From assembly GCA_028712475.1 (NCBI GenBank), contig JAQTQB010000008.1, positions 62,001 through 126,000 of the forward strand: a stretch of DNA of 64,000 bases, read 5' to 3'. Shown here piece after piece: positions 42,332-50,443 of this stretch (position 1 is the first letter of the stretch; each line of letters opens with the position of its first letter). The notes below the pieces were generated by a model. The model was not told the DNA's origin. It was given only the letters and a program-made list of their open reading frames with translations, and ran no database searches. The position numbers and the translations under genes are program-made. The stretch is from Verrucomicrobiales bacterium (GTDB lineage: Bacteria; Verrucomicrobiota; Verrucomicrobiia; Limisphaerales; UBA11358).

Positions 42332-44047
42332 ATGGAAATTGAGATCCAACTGACCAGTTCGCCCATCGCCGGGAAGATTCTTCCACCGGCGGGCGGCGCG
42401 GCGGGCGCGTGGCTGGAATTTCGCGGCGTGGTGCGCGGCGAGGAAAACGGCCAGCCCATCGCCGCGTTGGAATACGAGGCTTACCCGGAAATGGCGGAGC
42501 GCGAAATCCGCCGGCTGCTCGAAACGCTCGCGGTAAAACATCCGTGCCTGGCCGCGCGGGTGATTCATCGCGTGGGCATCATTCCCGTGGGTGAGACGGC
42601 AATCTTTGTCGGCGTCGCAGGCAAACATCGTGGCGAGACATTGGCGTTGCTTACGAGGTTCATGGACCAACTCAAGCAGGACGTGCCAATCTGGAAACGG
42701 CGGGCAGTGCCTGTTGGAGCGCGGCCGTATGCGGAGCATCAGCCGCAGCAGCCCTCAAATGTTCAACGTGCTGCGGCTGGGTCTGCGACCCCAGCCGCGC
42801 TCCGTTCGCTCGACGAAGCGATGGCGGAAATTCATTCGCGCTGCCAGCCGTTGCCGCCGGTTCGCGTTTCGCTGGCAGCAGCTTTTGGCCGTGTGCTGCG
42901 CGAGACGGTTTACGCACCGGAAGATTTGCCGGCCAATGATCGCTCCACACGCGATGGCTATGCGATTCTGGCCGATGACACGTCCGAAAGTTTTCAAATC
43001 GTGGACACAATCCATGCGGCGGGCTGGAAGCCGCGTTTGCTCCAGCCCGGCGAAACCGTGCGCGTGGCCACAGGCGCGGTGCTGCCATGCGACGGCGTGC
43101 GCGTGGTGATGCAGGAAAATGTGGATCGCCATGGCGACCAAATCCAAATCACGAAGCGCGAAGCCGGGTTGAATCTCCGCAAACGCGGCGAAGATGTGAA
43201 GGCTGGCCAGCCGTTGGTGGAAGCGGGCGTGCGGCTGGATGCAGGCAAGCTGGCGTTGCTGGCGACGGCGGGTTGCGCGCATCCGCTGGTGGGTCCGCGT
43301 TTGCGCGTGGCGCATTTCACGACGGGCGACGAAATTATTTCGCCCGATCAAACGCCGAAACCCGGACAGATTCGTGACAGCAACTCGATCTTGATCCGCG
43401 GGCTCCTGCAACACTGGCCATGCGAGATTTTTCAAACGCACTTGCCGGAAGATTTCGAGCGGGCGAAATCGGAAATCGGAAATCGGAAATTGGAAATTGA
43501 CCGGGCGGATTTGATTTTGGTTTCCGGCGGCGCAAGCGTGGGAGACAAGGATTTTACGCGTCCACTGCTGGAATGGCTGGGGTTCGATATTGTTTTTGCC
43601 CAAGTCAACGTGCGTCCCGGCAAGCCGCTCATCTTTGGCGTGAGCGGAACACGCGTGGCCTTCGGGCTGCCGGGCAATCCGCTGTCACACTTTGTCTGCT
43701 TTCACTTTGCAGTGGCCACGGCGCTGGCGCGATTGAACGGCGAGGCCGCGCCAAAATTTCTGCGTGGTCGGCTGGCGACAAAGCTGGACGACGCAGCGTG
43801 TCTGCGTGAAACGCTTTGGCCGGCGCGGCTGGAATGGAACGACGGCTCGCCGCGCCTGCATCCGCTGGCGTGGGCCAGTTCCGGTGATGTGACGTCCCTG
43901 GCATCGGCAAATGCGCTGGTGCGTGTGCCGGTAAATTGCGTGGCGCTGGACGCGGGTGCGGAGTTGGAATTCCTGCCCGCTGCAGCGTTCGGCCTGTGGC
44001 CGGATGTGCCTAGCCACAGGCTCGACGCCACACCGCAACCAGCTTAA
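42332..44047 (+). CDS. MoaE-MoeA fusion protein (molybdopterin synthase large subunit plus molybdenum insertase)
   Basis: 571 residues. Residues 1-130 are MoaE: EIEIQLTSSPIAGK, LEFRGVVRGEENGQPIAALEYEAYPEMAE, VGIIPVGETAIFVGVAGKHR and the catalytic VPIWKR. Residues about 165-571 are MoeA: LPPVRVSLAAAFGRVLRETVYAPEDLPANDRSTRDGYA, TGAVLPCDGVRVVMQE, ILVSGGASVGDKDF, AFGLPGNPLSHFVCF. The two are joined by about 35 residues encoded almost entirely by an imperfect palindrome (42716-42803). The MoeA part also holds a heptamer insert (43465-43499). MoaE makes molybdopterin with MoaD, MoeA inserts molybdate; linking two non-consecutive steps is unusual. Confidence 0.9.
   Translation: MEIEIQLTSSPIAGKILPPAGGAAGAWLEFRGVVRGEENGQPIAALEYEAYPEMAEREIRRLLETLAVKHPCLAARVIHRVGIIPVGETAIFVGVAGKHRGETLALLTRFMDQLKQDVPIWKRRAVPVGARPYAEHQPQQPSNVQRAAAGSATPAALRSLDEAMAEIHSRCQPLPPVRVSLAAAFGRVLRETVYAPEDLPANDRSTRDGYAILADDTSESFQIVDTIHAAGWKPRLLQPGETVRVATGAVLPCDGVRVVMQENVDRHGDQIQITKREAGLNLRKRGEDVKAGQPLVEAGVRLDAGKLALLATAGCAHPLVGPRLRVAHFTTGDEIISPDQTPKPGQIRDSNSILIRGLLQHWPCEIFQTHLPEDFERAKSEIGNRKLEIDRADLILVSGGASVGDKDFTRPLLEWLGFDIVFAQVNVRPGKPLIFGVSGTRVAFGLPGNPLSHFVCFHFAVATALARLNGEAAPKFLRGRLATKLDDAACLRETLWPARLEWNDGSPRLHPLAWASSGDVTSLASANALVRVPVNCVALDAGAELEFLPAAAFGLWPDVPSHRLDATPQPA
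42716..42803. repeat. Imperfect palindrome forming the MoaE-MoeA linker
   Basis: GGAGCGCGGC ... AGCCGCAGCA (42716-42750) is mirrored by TGCTGCGGCT ... GCCGCGCTCC (42769-42803). It resembles an intergenic repeat family I recall from Verrucomicrobiota. Here it is fully coding. Confidence 0.8.
43465..43499 (+). repeat. Five tandem heptamers GAAATCG/GAAATTG inside the MoeA domain
   Basis: GAAATCG three times, then GAAATTG twice, without interruption. Thirty-five bases change the frame by two relative to a multiple of three, but flanking bases restore it. The product reads KSEIGNRKLEID between the MoeA elements ERA and RADLILVSGG. Confidence 0.85.
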
Positions 44048-44056
44048 AATCGCCCG

Positions 44057-44506
44057 ATGAAAAAGAACTTCTCCCATCTCAACTCCGCCGGCGAGGCTCG
44101 CATGGTGAATGTGGGCGCGAAACCGGTGCAACGCCGCCGCGCGGTGGCGACGGGCAAATTGGTTTGCCAGCCCGGCACGATCCGCGCGTTGAAACGAAAC
44201 GCGCTGCCGAAGGGCGACGTGCTGACGGTCGCGCAAATCGCGGGCATCCAGGCGGCGAAACGCACGAGCGAGTTGGTTCCGTTATGCCATCCGCTGGGAT
44301 TAAGTTGCGTGGAGGTCACTTTCAAAGTGCGGGTGACGGCGATTGAAATTTTTTGCATGGCGGAAACCAGCGCGCAGACGGGCGTGGAAATGGAGGCGTT
44401 GACCGGCGTGAGCGTGGCAGCACTGACGCTCTACGACATGTGCAAAGCCGTGGACAAGACGATGCGGATCGAGAACATTCGCGTGACAAAGAAAATCAAA
44501 GAATGA
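44057..44506 (+). CDS. moaC: Cyclic pyranopterin monophosphate synthase
   Basis: 149 residues, normal length. Motifs: FSHLNSAGEARMVNVGAKP, GDVLTVAQIAGIQAAKRTSELVPLCHPLGL (the LCHPL segment near the active site) and AETSAQTGVEMEALTGVSVAALTLYDMCKA with the catalytic Lys region DKTMRI. With MoaA it converts GTP to cPMP, the first step of the cofactor pathway. Confidence 0.96.
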   Translation: MKKNFSHLNSAGEARMVNVGAKPVQRRRAVATGKLVCQPGTIRALKRNALPKGDVLTVAQIAGIQAAKRTSELVPLCHPLGLSCVEVTFKVRVTAIEIFCMAETSAQTGVEMEALTGVSVAALTLYDMCKAVDKTMRIENIRVTKKIKE

Positions 44507-44988
44507 AAATCGGCCGCATCACCATCAGCGACCGGGCGAGCGCGGGCGTTTATGCCGACCGCAGCGGGCCAGAGATTGAAAACGTGCTGCGAGAGTTTTT
44601 TACCGATGCAACTTTTGAAGCGGCGATTGTGCCGGACGAGGTGGATTTGATCGCGTCGGCATTGAGGAATTTCGCGGATGAATTGAAATGCGATCTGGTG
44701 GTCACGACGGGCGGAACGGGGATTTCCGCGCGCGACGTGACGCCGGAAGCGACGCGGGCCGTGCTGGAAAAAGAACTGCCCGGCTTCGGGGAAATCATGC
44801 GGGTGCAGTCGTTTGCCAAGGTGAAGACGGCGATTTTGTCGCGGGCGGTGGCGGGCACGCGCGGACAAGCGCTCATCGTGAATCTGCCCGGCAAGCCGAC
44901 GGCGGTGCGCGAGTGCCTGGAAATTCTCGCGCCGGCGATGCGCGAAGGGCTGGCGCATTTGCGCGGGGAAAATCCGCACGAAAAATAG
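44503..44988 (+). CDS. mog: Molybdopterin adenylyltransferase (MogA/MoaB family)
   Basis: 161 residues from ATG 44503, overlapping moaC by 4 bp. Motifs ITISDRASAGVYADRSGPEI, LVVTTGGTGISARDVTPEAT and IVNLPGKPTAVRECLEI place it in MogA/MoaB. It adenylates molybdopterin before MoeA inserts molybdenum. MogA versus MoaB cannot be settled by eye. Confidence 0.93.
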   Translation: MKIGRITISDRASAGVYADRSGPEIENVLREFFTDATFEAAIVPDEVDLIASALRNFADELKCDLVVTTGGTGISARDVTPEATRAVLEKELPGFGEIMRVQSFAKVKTAILSRAVAGTRGQALIVNLPGKPTAVRECLEILAPAMREGLAHLRGENPHEK

Positions 44989-45029
44989 TTGATTGACGAG
45001 AGCGGATGGTGAAAAGTTGAAAAATAAAT

Positions 45030-46001
45030 ATGGATTCATTTGGCCGCACAGTGGATTACCTGCGCATCTCGATCACCGACCGGTGCAACGAGCGGTGCCT
45101 GTATTGCCTGCCGGAAAATTACGCCGACTGGCTGCCGCGCGGGGAAATTCTCGCCTACGACGAACTGCTCGCCATCGTGGGGGCGACGACGGCGCTGGGC
45201 TTCAAACGGTTTCGCGTGACTGGCGGCGAGCCGCTGATCCGTCCGGGCGTGGTGGAATTCATCCGCGACCTGGTCGCGACGCCGGGCGTGGAATCGGTGC
45301 TGCTCACGACGAACGGCACGCGGCTGCCGCAGCTCGCGCAGCCTTTGTTCGACGCGGGTTTGCGCCGCATCAACATCAGTCTTGATGCGCTCGACCCGGC
45401 GATTTACCGCACGATCACGAATGGCGATCTGGCGCCGGTGCTGGAAGGCATCAAGCTCGTGAAGGAAATCGGTTTCGAGTCGGTGAAACTGAACACGGTG
45501 CTGATGCGCGGGAAGAATGACGGTGAAGTTTTCCGGCTGCTTGATTTCGCGGCGGAGCACGACATCGCCATCCGCTTCATCGAATTGATGCCGGTGAGCC
45601 TGACGGAAATGTTGAGCGAAAAGAATTTTTTCCCGGTCACGGAACTGTTCGCCAAGCTGCAGCGTGAAGATGAACTGGAGCCGCTCATGGAATCGTTTGG
45701 GTTCGGGCCGGCAAAGTATTACCGGCTCAAAAAACGCGGCGCAACGGTGGGTTTGATCGGCGCGTTGAGCGATCTTCATTTTTGCGAGCGTTGCAACAAG
45801 ATGCGGCTGACATGCGACGGCAAGCTGCGTCCCTGCCTCGGCAATCATCTGGAGACGGATCTGAAACCGGCTTTGCGGCCGAAGATTGACGCCACGCTTT
45901 TAAGCACGCTGGTTTGCAGCACGCTGGTGCAGAAACCTGCGGAGCATTTGTTCCGTGAGAATTACCAGCCGCAGCGCGTGATGACGGCGATTGGCGGGTG
46001 A
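45030..46001 (+). CDS. moaA: GTP 3',8-cyclase
   Basis: 323 residues. The radical-SAM cluster motif CNERCLYC (about 18-25) follows DYLRISITDR; VTGGEPLIRPGV binds SAM. The second 4Fe-4S cluster that holds GTP is CERCNKMRLTCDGKLRPC (about 250). The chain ends in the conserved Gly-Gly tail (TAIGG), needed for catalysis. It closes the cofactor operon, 41 bp after mog. No Moco riboswitch is evident in the short leader. Confidence 0.96.
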   Translation: MDSFGRTVDYLRISITDRCNERCLYCLPENYADWLPRGEILAYDELLAIVGATTALGFKRFRVTGGEPLIRPGVVEFIRDLVATPGVESVLLTTNGTRLPQLAQPLFDAGLRRINISLDALDPAIYRTITNGDLAPVLEGIKLVKEIGFESVKLNTVLMRGKNDGEVFRLLDFAAEHDIAIRFIELMPVSLTEMLSEKNFFPVTELFAKLQREDELEPLMESFGFGPAKYYRLKKRGATVGLIGALSDLHFCERCNKMRLTCDGKLRPCLGNHLETDLKPALRPKIDATLLSTLVCSTLVQKPAEHLFRENYQPQRVMTAIGG

Positions 46002-46095
46002 TTGAAAAAACACCCTCAAAAAAAATTTGAAAAGCTACGACCGGTGAATTAGCGTTTTCGCGAGGATAAAGGTAACAAACAACTATAAACATATT

Positions 46096-47301
46096 ATGAA
46101 AAAAACATTAAGCCTTCTGACCCTTTGTTCGGCCCTGGCGGTCGCACAAGCCGACATAGTCAAATTCAACCTCGCACCGGACGGACTCAACCCCGGCAAC
46201 GTGGTTCCTGCCGTCACCAACAGCACCGGATCAGGCAACACTATTTCCGGCGGCATCGCCCTGCAGACCACCAATTCCACTCTCTCCTTCGCCGTCGGTT
46301 ATGGCGCGGCGGCAGGTTTCTCCAACCTGACCGGCCAGGCCACGGCGGTGAGCCTCAACGGTCCGGCTCCGGCCGGCACCAACGCGGCGGTTCTCTTTGA
46401 TCTAAGCCCCTTCACTTTCCCGGCCATTGAGCCGACGAACGGCGGGGTCATCTTCGGATCCGTCGTGCTCACCAGCGAGCAGTCTTCCAACCTGCTCGCC
46501 GGCCTGGATTACATCGTGATCGCGACGGACAGCAACACCAACGGTGAAATTCGCGGACAACTCGTTCCAATTGTCGCGACCGTGCCGACGCTGGTCTGTC
46601 CCGGTGATTTCACCATGGAATGCACCGGTCAACCGACCAACCTGACCGCACAAGTTTCCAGCGCGACCGGCGACGCCCTGACGGTTACATGGACAGTGAA
46701 CGGCGTGAACGTGCAGACGAACCAAGTGCCACAAGGTAGCACCACGAACGCGGTGGACGTCGTGCTGGCAGCGAACTTGGAACTGGGCACCAACATCGTG
46801 GGCGTGACCGTGGCCGACAGCACCGGCGGCCAGACGTCCTGTGAAAGCACGATCATCGTGCAGGACACGATTGCGCCGGTGATCATCAATAAAACGGTCA
46901 GCCCCGCCAAGTTGTGGCCGCCAAATCATAAAATGGTTCCGATCAGAATCAGCGTGGTCACGCAGGACGCATGCTGCGTGGACAAATGGACAATTGTTTC
47001 CGTGACGAGCAACGAAACGGTTATCAAATCAAACGGGAAAAATAACGGCAACAGCAAGGCAAAAGGTAAAAATGGCCATGGCAATTCTAATAACAATGGT
47101 AATGGCAACGGATCCGGTAACACTTCCCCCGACTGGATCATCACCGGTGATCATGGCTTAAGCCTGCGGGCCGAACGGGCCGGAACCGGCAGTGGCCGTG
47201 TCTATACCATCACCGTTCAAGCGCAGGATTGCGCGGGTAATCTTTCCGCGCCAGCAACTTTGACCGTGACCGTGCCGCACGATCAGGGCAAGGGCAAATG
47301 A
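46096..47301 (+). CDS. Secreted CHRD-domain protein with Asn/Gly/Lys linker
   Basis: 401 residues; signal peptide 1-19 (AVAQA). Residues about 20-155 form a CHRD domain: VVPAVTNSTGSGNTISGGIA, FSNLTGQATAVSLNGPAPAG, LLAGLDYIVIATDSNTNGEIRGQLVPI. Residues 160-255 are an Ig-like part with two Cys (LVCPGDFTMECTGQPTN). Residues 260-400 resemble bacterial HYR-type domains (WPPNHKMVPIRISVV), interrupted by a low-complexity KNNGNSKAKGKNGHGNSNNN run (about 310-340). Probably an extracellular structural or adhesive protein; no sorting signal is seen. Confidence 0.75.
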   Translation: MKKTLSLLTLCSALAVAQADIVKFNLAPDGLNPGNVVPAVTNSTGSGNTISGGIALQTTNSTLSFAVGYGAAAGFSNLTGQATAVSLNGPAPAGTNAAVLFDLSPFTFPAIEPTNGGVIFGSVVLTSEQSSNLLAGLDYIVIATDSNTNGEIRGQLVPIVATVPTLVCPGDFTMECTGQPTNLTAQVSSATGDALTVTWTVNGVNVQTNQVPQGSTTNAVDVVLAANLELGTNIVGVTVADSTGGQTSCESTIIVQDTIAPVIINKTVSPAKLWPPNHKMVPIRISVVTQDACCVDKWTIVSVTSNETVIKSNGKNNGNSKAKGKNGHGNSNNNGNGNGSGNTSPDWIITGDHGLSLRAERAGTGSGRVYTITVQAQDCAGNLSAPATLTVTVPHDQGKGK

Positions 47302-47338
47302 AGAACATTTGGAACTGACCCGCAGTCATTAAAAACGA

Positions 47339-47372
47339 GGGGGGAGATTCAACTGAATCTCCCCCTTTTTAT
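47339..47372 (+). terminator. Intrinsic terminator after the CHRD gene
   Basis: Perfect 11 bp stem GGGGGAGATTC-AACT-GAATCTCCCCC followed by TTTTT. Confidence 0.92.
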
Positions 47373-47413
47373 ATTTTCAAAAACAACCGGCAACCGGATG
47401 CGGTGTCAAAAAC

Positions 47414-47488
47414 TGGAGCCAGTTGTCGGATTTGAACCGACGACCGACGGTTTACAAAACCGTTGCTCTACCACTGAGCTAAACTGGC
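47414..47488 (-). tRNA. tRNA-Thr (anticodon UGU)
   Basis: On the minus strand: acceptor stem GCCAGTT/AACTGGC, D arm TAGCTCAGTGGTAGAGCA, anticodon stem ACGGT/ACCGT around loop TTTGTAA (anticodon TGT), T arm with GGTTCAAATCC, discriminator T and an encoded CCA. The full cloverleaf is intact. Confidence 0.95.
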
Positions 47489-47574
47489 TTTAACAGGGGA
47501 CACATTATCGCAGGGCCAAAGTCCGAGGCAAGACGATACGCATGACCCTTGAGAAAAAGTGAACGGCGGGCGAT

Positions 47575-48030
47575 TTACCGGGTGGCCGGCTGGAGCAGGA
47601 CATCGCCGGCATTGACCTCCGGCACACCGGCGGCGGAATGGCCGATGACGTTGGTGCCAGTGTAGTTCGTCTGGAAAGTTTGGTAGCCGGAACAACTGAA
47701 GAGCACCGGCACCGACCACCAGCCCGGCTGCCGGAACACCGCAAAAACACTTTCGCCAGGCAGCACAAACCGGCCGTCGGCGTCCGTCTGCACGCCGCTG
47801 CTCTGCATCAAGACCTGTCCCCCTTTGGGCGGACCAAACGGCTCAAATTTTTGCAACTCGGCGCGCTGAACTTTTGCATCAACCAGAGGCTGGTGCGTGT
47901 CCGCCGCCAGCACACGCCCGGAAATCTGCGGCGAAATCCAATGCGTGAACTTGCCCGACTGGCAGCCAGCCGTGACAAGTGCGAACAGCAAAAATCCGAA
48001 GACGGTGAATTTCTGTGTCCTGGGTTTCAT
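47575..48030 (-). CDS. Lipoprotein with carboxypeptidase-regulatory-like domain
   Basis: 151 residues. Signal peptide with lipobox (FALVTAGC, Cys about residue 23). The rest reads as a small beta sandwich: ISGRVLAADTHQPLVDAKVQ and GVQTDADGRFVLPGESVF, the pattern of carboxypeptidase-regulatory-like (transthyretin-type) domains. It would be anchored to a membrane. Role unknown. Confidence 0.72.
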   Translation of the reverse strand: MKPRTQKFTVFGFLLFALVTAGCQSGKFTHWISPQISGRVLAADTHQPLVDAKVQRAELQKFEPFGPPKGGQVLMQSSGVQTDADGRFVLPGESVFAVFRQPGWWSVPVLFSCSGYQTFQTNYTGTNVIGHSAAGVPEVNAGDVLLQPATR

Positions 48031-48069
48031 CGGTTTGTGTTTAACGGCTTCCTTCCATCCGCACTTTCA

Positions 48070-48471
48070 TCAAATCAAATCCTTCTGCGCAGCATTGGCC
48101 CCGGCCTTGGCCTTCTTGAAATTCAAATCCGGCTGATGGTCGGGATGCCCGGCGCGCTGCTGGCCGGAAAGCAAGCCTTCGATGGTCAGCAGTTGCACGC
48201 GCGGAAATTTCTTGCCGGTGGCGCTTTCGTAAAAGCCGGCGCTCGCGGCATCGGCGATCCTGCCGCGCGTGGGTTCTTCCAAAGAAATGAACAAAGCGAT
48301 CCCGGCGGACTCGCGGTCGCGCACGGCCATGACGGAGCGGAAGTCATCGGCCTTGAGATTGTAGTCGCGCTTGGAATTGAACGGCGGGGCGAGGTAGATG
48401 AGGTCAACGGATTCGGCCGCGAGGTGGTCGCGCAGGACGTGCAGGTTGTCGCCGAAGAAAAGTTGATTCAC
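48070..48471 (-). pseudogene. Remnant of a site-specific DNA methyltransferase (large internal deletion, motif IV damaged)
   Basis: The 133-residue frame starts like a beta-class DNA methyltransferase (NQLFFGDNLHVLRDHLAAESVDLIYL) and keeps its C-terminal part (IALFISLEEPT, GKKFPRVQLLTIEGLL, HPDHQPDLNFKKAKA). The several hundred residues between are missing, including the SAM-binding FxGxG region. The catalytic DPPF motif reads APPF, a one-base change (GAC to GCC). The frame is nevertheless open with a good start, so a short product may still be made, but it cannot methylate. Classed as a decayed gene from memory of the family's normal layout. Confidence 0.8.
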
Positions 48472-48528
48472 GCGGCGAGAGTTTTACCCGTTGAAAACGG
48501 CGGCGGCAATTCTTAATCGCGCCGGAGA

Positions 48529-48571
48529 AAATGCGCAGGCCGCCTCCTGTGGGGAGGCGGCCTGCGCATTT
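48529..48571 (-). terminator. Perfect 19 bp hairpin after the fadL-like gene
   Basis: AAATGCGCAGGCCGCCTCC pairs with GGAGGCGGCCTGCGCATTT over a 5 bp loop. It lies 84 bp past the FadL stop and before the methyltransferase remnant. There is no long T tract, so termination or an RNA-stabilising role are both possible. Confidence 0.6.
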
Positions 48572-48654
48572 GACAGCCGAAATATATACGTTGGTGGTGC
48601 TGAAGCCGTGCGCTTCAGCAATTCCACGTGCATCTCCAGCCACAACGGACTTCC

Positions 48655-49929
48655 TCAAAAGCGCCAGTTCAGGTTGAGACTGACGAAGGAGAAGCAGAGG
48701 TTGTTGTAGGAGCCCGACACTTCGCCACGGTAATCTGCCGGAGCCCCCTGCGTCACCGGCACATTGCCGCTCCACGCCAGTTCATAGGCCGCGCCCAGAT
48801 CCACGGACTTGGTCATCTTCCAGAACGTGCCGAGGCCGAAACGGTAGGCCGCCGCCATGGGCAGGATTACGCTGCGGTTCTTGTCGCTGACGGCCGAAGT
48901 GTCATAGGCCAAGCCGCCGGTGAACCGCCAGGCTTCCGAATATTGATACTGCACGCCCGCCGCCCCATGCCAGGTGTCATCGTAATGGAGCTGGGTGGTA
49001 AAGTCCTTGGGACCCGAGGGGGAGCCGTTATTGACACCCACCGCGACCTCGCCAAATTTGCTCCAATTCTGCCAGCCCACATCGGCCATCACCGCCCATT
49101 TCTCATTGAGATCCTGATACACGCCGACCATCACCGATTGCGGCACCGTTACGCCCAGATCCAATGTGGGCGGGTTGGCCAGCAGTGCGCCGAGTCCCGG
49201 CCCGAGATTGTTAAAGCCGGGCTTGGCATTGAAGTTCAGATCCACTTGCGAAAGATAATTGACGCCGATGCGCGTGCCTTCCCGCGGTTGGATCATCACG
49301 CCCGCGTTGCCGCCAAAACCCCAAACGTGATCCTTCAGTTTCATTTTACCATCCGAGCCAATAACATTGTTGACCGCGATCTCGGTGTCCAGATAGCCAT
49401 ACATGGCGTTCAACCCGCCGCCGATGGCAAGCCAGTCGTTCACCTTGAAACTTGCGGCTGGCATCAGGGTCAGTCCCAGCAACGTTGCGTTCTGGACATA
49501 GTAGCGGCCCGCCCAGTTGTTGCCGTAATCCAAGGCGAGGCCGAAGTAGGAAAAGGTGCCGAAGCCTACGGTCAGTTTCTCCGTCACCGGATAGGTGATG
49601 AACAAGCTCGCACCCGGCAAAGCGCCGACCGCGTTGTCGCCGTCGCCGCCCGTGGTGGTGGTTTTGGAATTGCCCGAGAACTGCGCATTGCCGTAAAGCA
49701 CCTGAAGACTGGAATTCAATTGCCCTCCTTCCAGCCGGCTCATCCCGGCGGGGTTTTTGAACAGCGTGGACGCGTCCTGCGCCGCCGCCGCGTAACCGGC
49801 CGACGCCAGACCGACATCCGGCGTGGAAATTTCGTAGAGGCTGATGCCGCCGGCCCGCGCGGATTGTGACAGGCAGAAACAGACTGCGAGAATGAATGCG
49901 ACCGGTGAAAGGATTTTGGAGAAATTCAT
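48655..49929 (-). CDS. FadL/TodX-family outer-membrane hydrophobic-compound porin
   Basis: 424 residues from ATG 49929; a longer frame to 50091 lacks a signal peptide. Signal peptide 1-25 (CLSQSARA). The mature head GGISLYEISTPDVGLASAGYAAAAQDASTLFKNPAGMSRL contains the conserved N-terminal hatch with the NPAG motif. The rest is 14-strand barrel sequence ending SLNLNWRF with a terminal Phe. FadL proteins admit long-chain fatty acids or aromatics. It is monocistronic and divergent from the CoA transferase. Confidence 0.9.
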   Translation of the reverse strand: MNFSKILSPVAFILAVCFCLSQSARAGGISLYEISTPDVGLASAGYAAAAQDASTLFKNPAGMSRLEGGQLNSSLQVLYGNAQFSGNSKTTTTGGDGDNAVGALPGASLFITYPVTEKLTVGFGTFSYFGLALDYGNNWAGRYYVQNATLLGLTLMPAASFKVNDWLAIGGGLNAMYGYLDTEIAVNNVIGSDGKMKLKDHVWGFGGNAGVMIQPREGTRIGVNYLSQVDLNFNAKPGFNNLGPGLGALLANPPTLDLGVTVPQSVMVGVYQDLNEKWAVMADVGWQNWSKFGEVAVGVNNGSPSGPKDFTTQLHYDDTWHGAAGVQYQYSEAWRFTGGLAYDTSAVSDKNRSVILPMAAAYRFGLGTFWKMTKSVDLGAAYELAWSGNVPVTQGAPADYRGEVSGSYNNLCFSFVSLNLNWRF

Positions 49930-50443
49930 GGTTTTGATTTGATACGCCTTTGATTGTTTCGTGTCAATTATTTTGCAGGGACTTTGCATGTCAAGCCGTT
50001 GCCGCGCGTGGTTTGTCTTGTCTCGGTTTGGCGAACGGGAGTTGTGCAATTGTGCGGGCCAAGGCCGACACGCATGTTGTGGCGTCGCCACCTGTTTTCT
50101 TCACCCGACCTCCATCACCGTCACAAGCCTTCCACATCGGAACATTATTGGCATTGGGAAGGTGGTTCAGGATTGACATCGCCGAATGGTAAAAATCTTT
50201 GACCGGCTAAAGGTCATCACAGCGATGGGACGCAAAAAACGCGAATCGAATGACAAGATATGATGTGCGCGCCCCACTCGCATAAGGCACAAATAACACG
50301 GGCCTGACGAATGAGCCGGGGCTGATGAATGTTGGGGGCCTTTTTGCAGAAACACGGACGACGTTTGTTGCAGGACGATGCGCTTCGAATCACCGCCCTT
50401 GAACCGCACCAGGCCCGGCTTTTACGAGAGCCCAAAATTTACT
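49930..50443. other. 514 bp divergent intergenic region
   Basis: Lies between the start of the fadL-like gene (minus) and the CoA transferase (plus), so it should hold both promoters. Several overlapping short frames (e.g. 49950-50192) have no recognisable product and I do not call them. No clear -35/-10 pair or repeat stands out. Confidence 0.5.

Noticed and set aside
43465-43499. CRISPR-like direct repeats
   Set aside because: Seven-base units without spacers inside a coding domain are not a CRISPR array; no cas gene is present in the window.
44989-45029. Moco riboswitch before moaA
   Set aside because: Only 41 bp separate mog and moaA, too short for the aptamer, and no matching structure is visible.
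47414-47488. tRNA-Thr as an integration site for an island
   Set aside because: The tRNA is intact, and I found neither an integrase nor a repeated 3' tRNA fragment in the following 15 kb.
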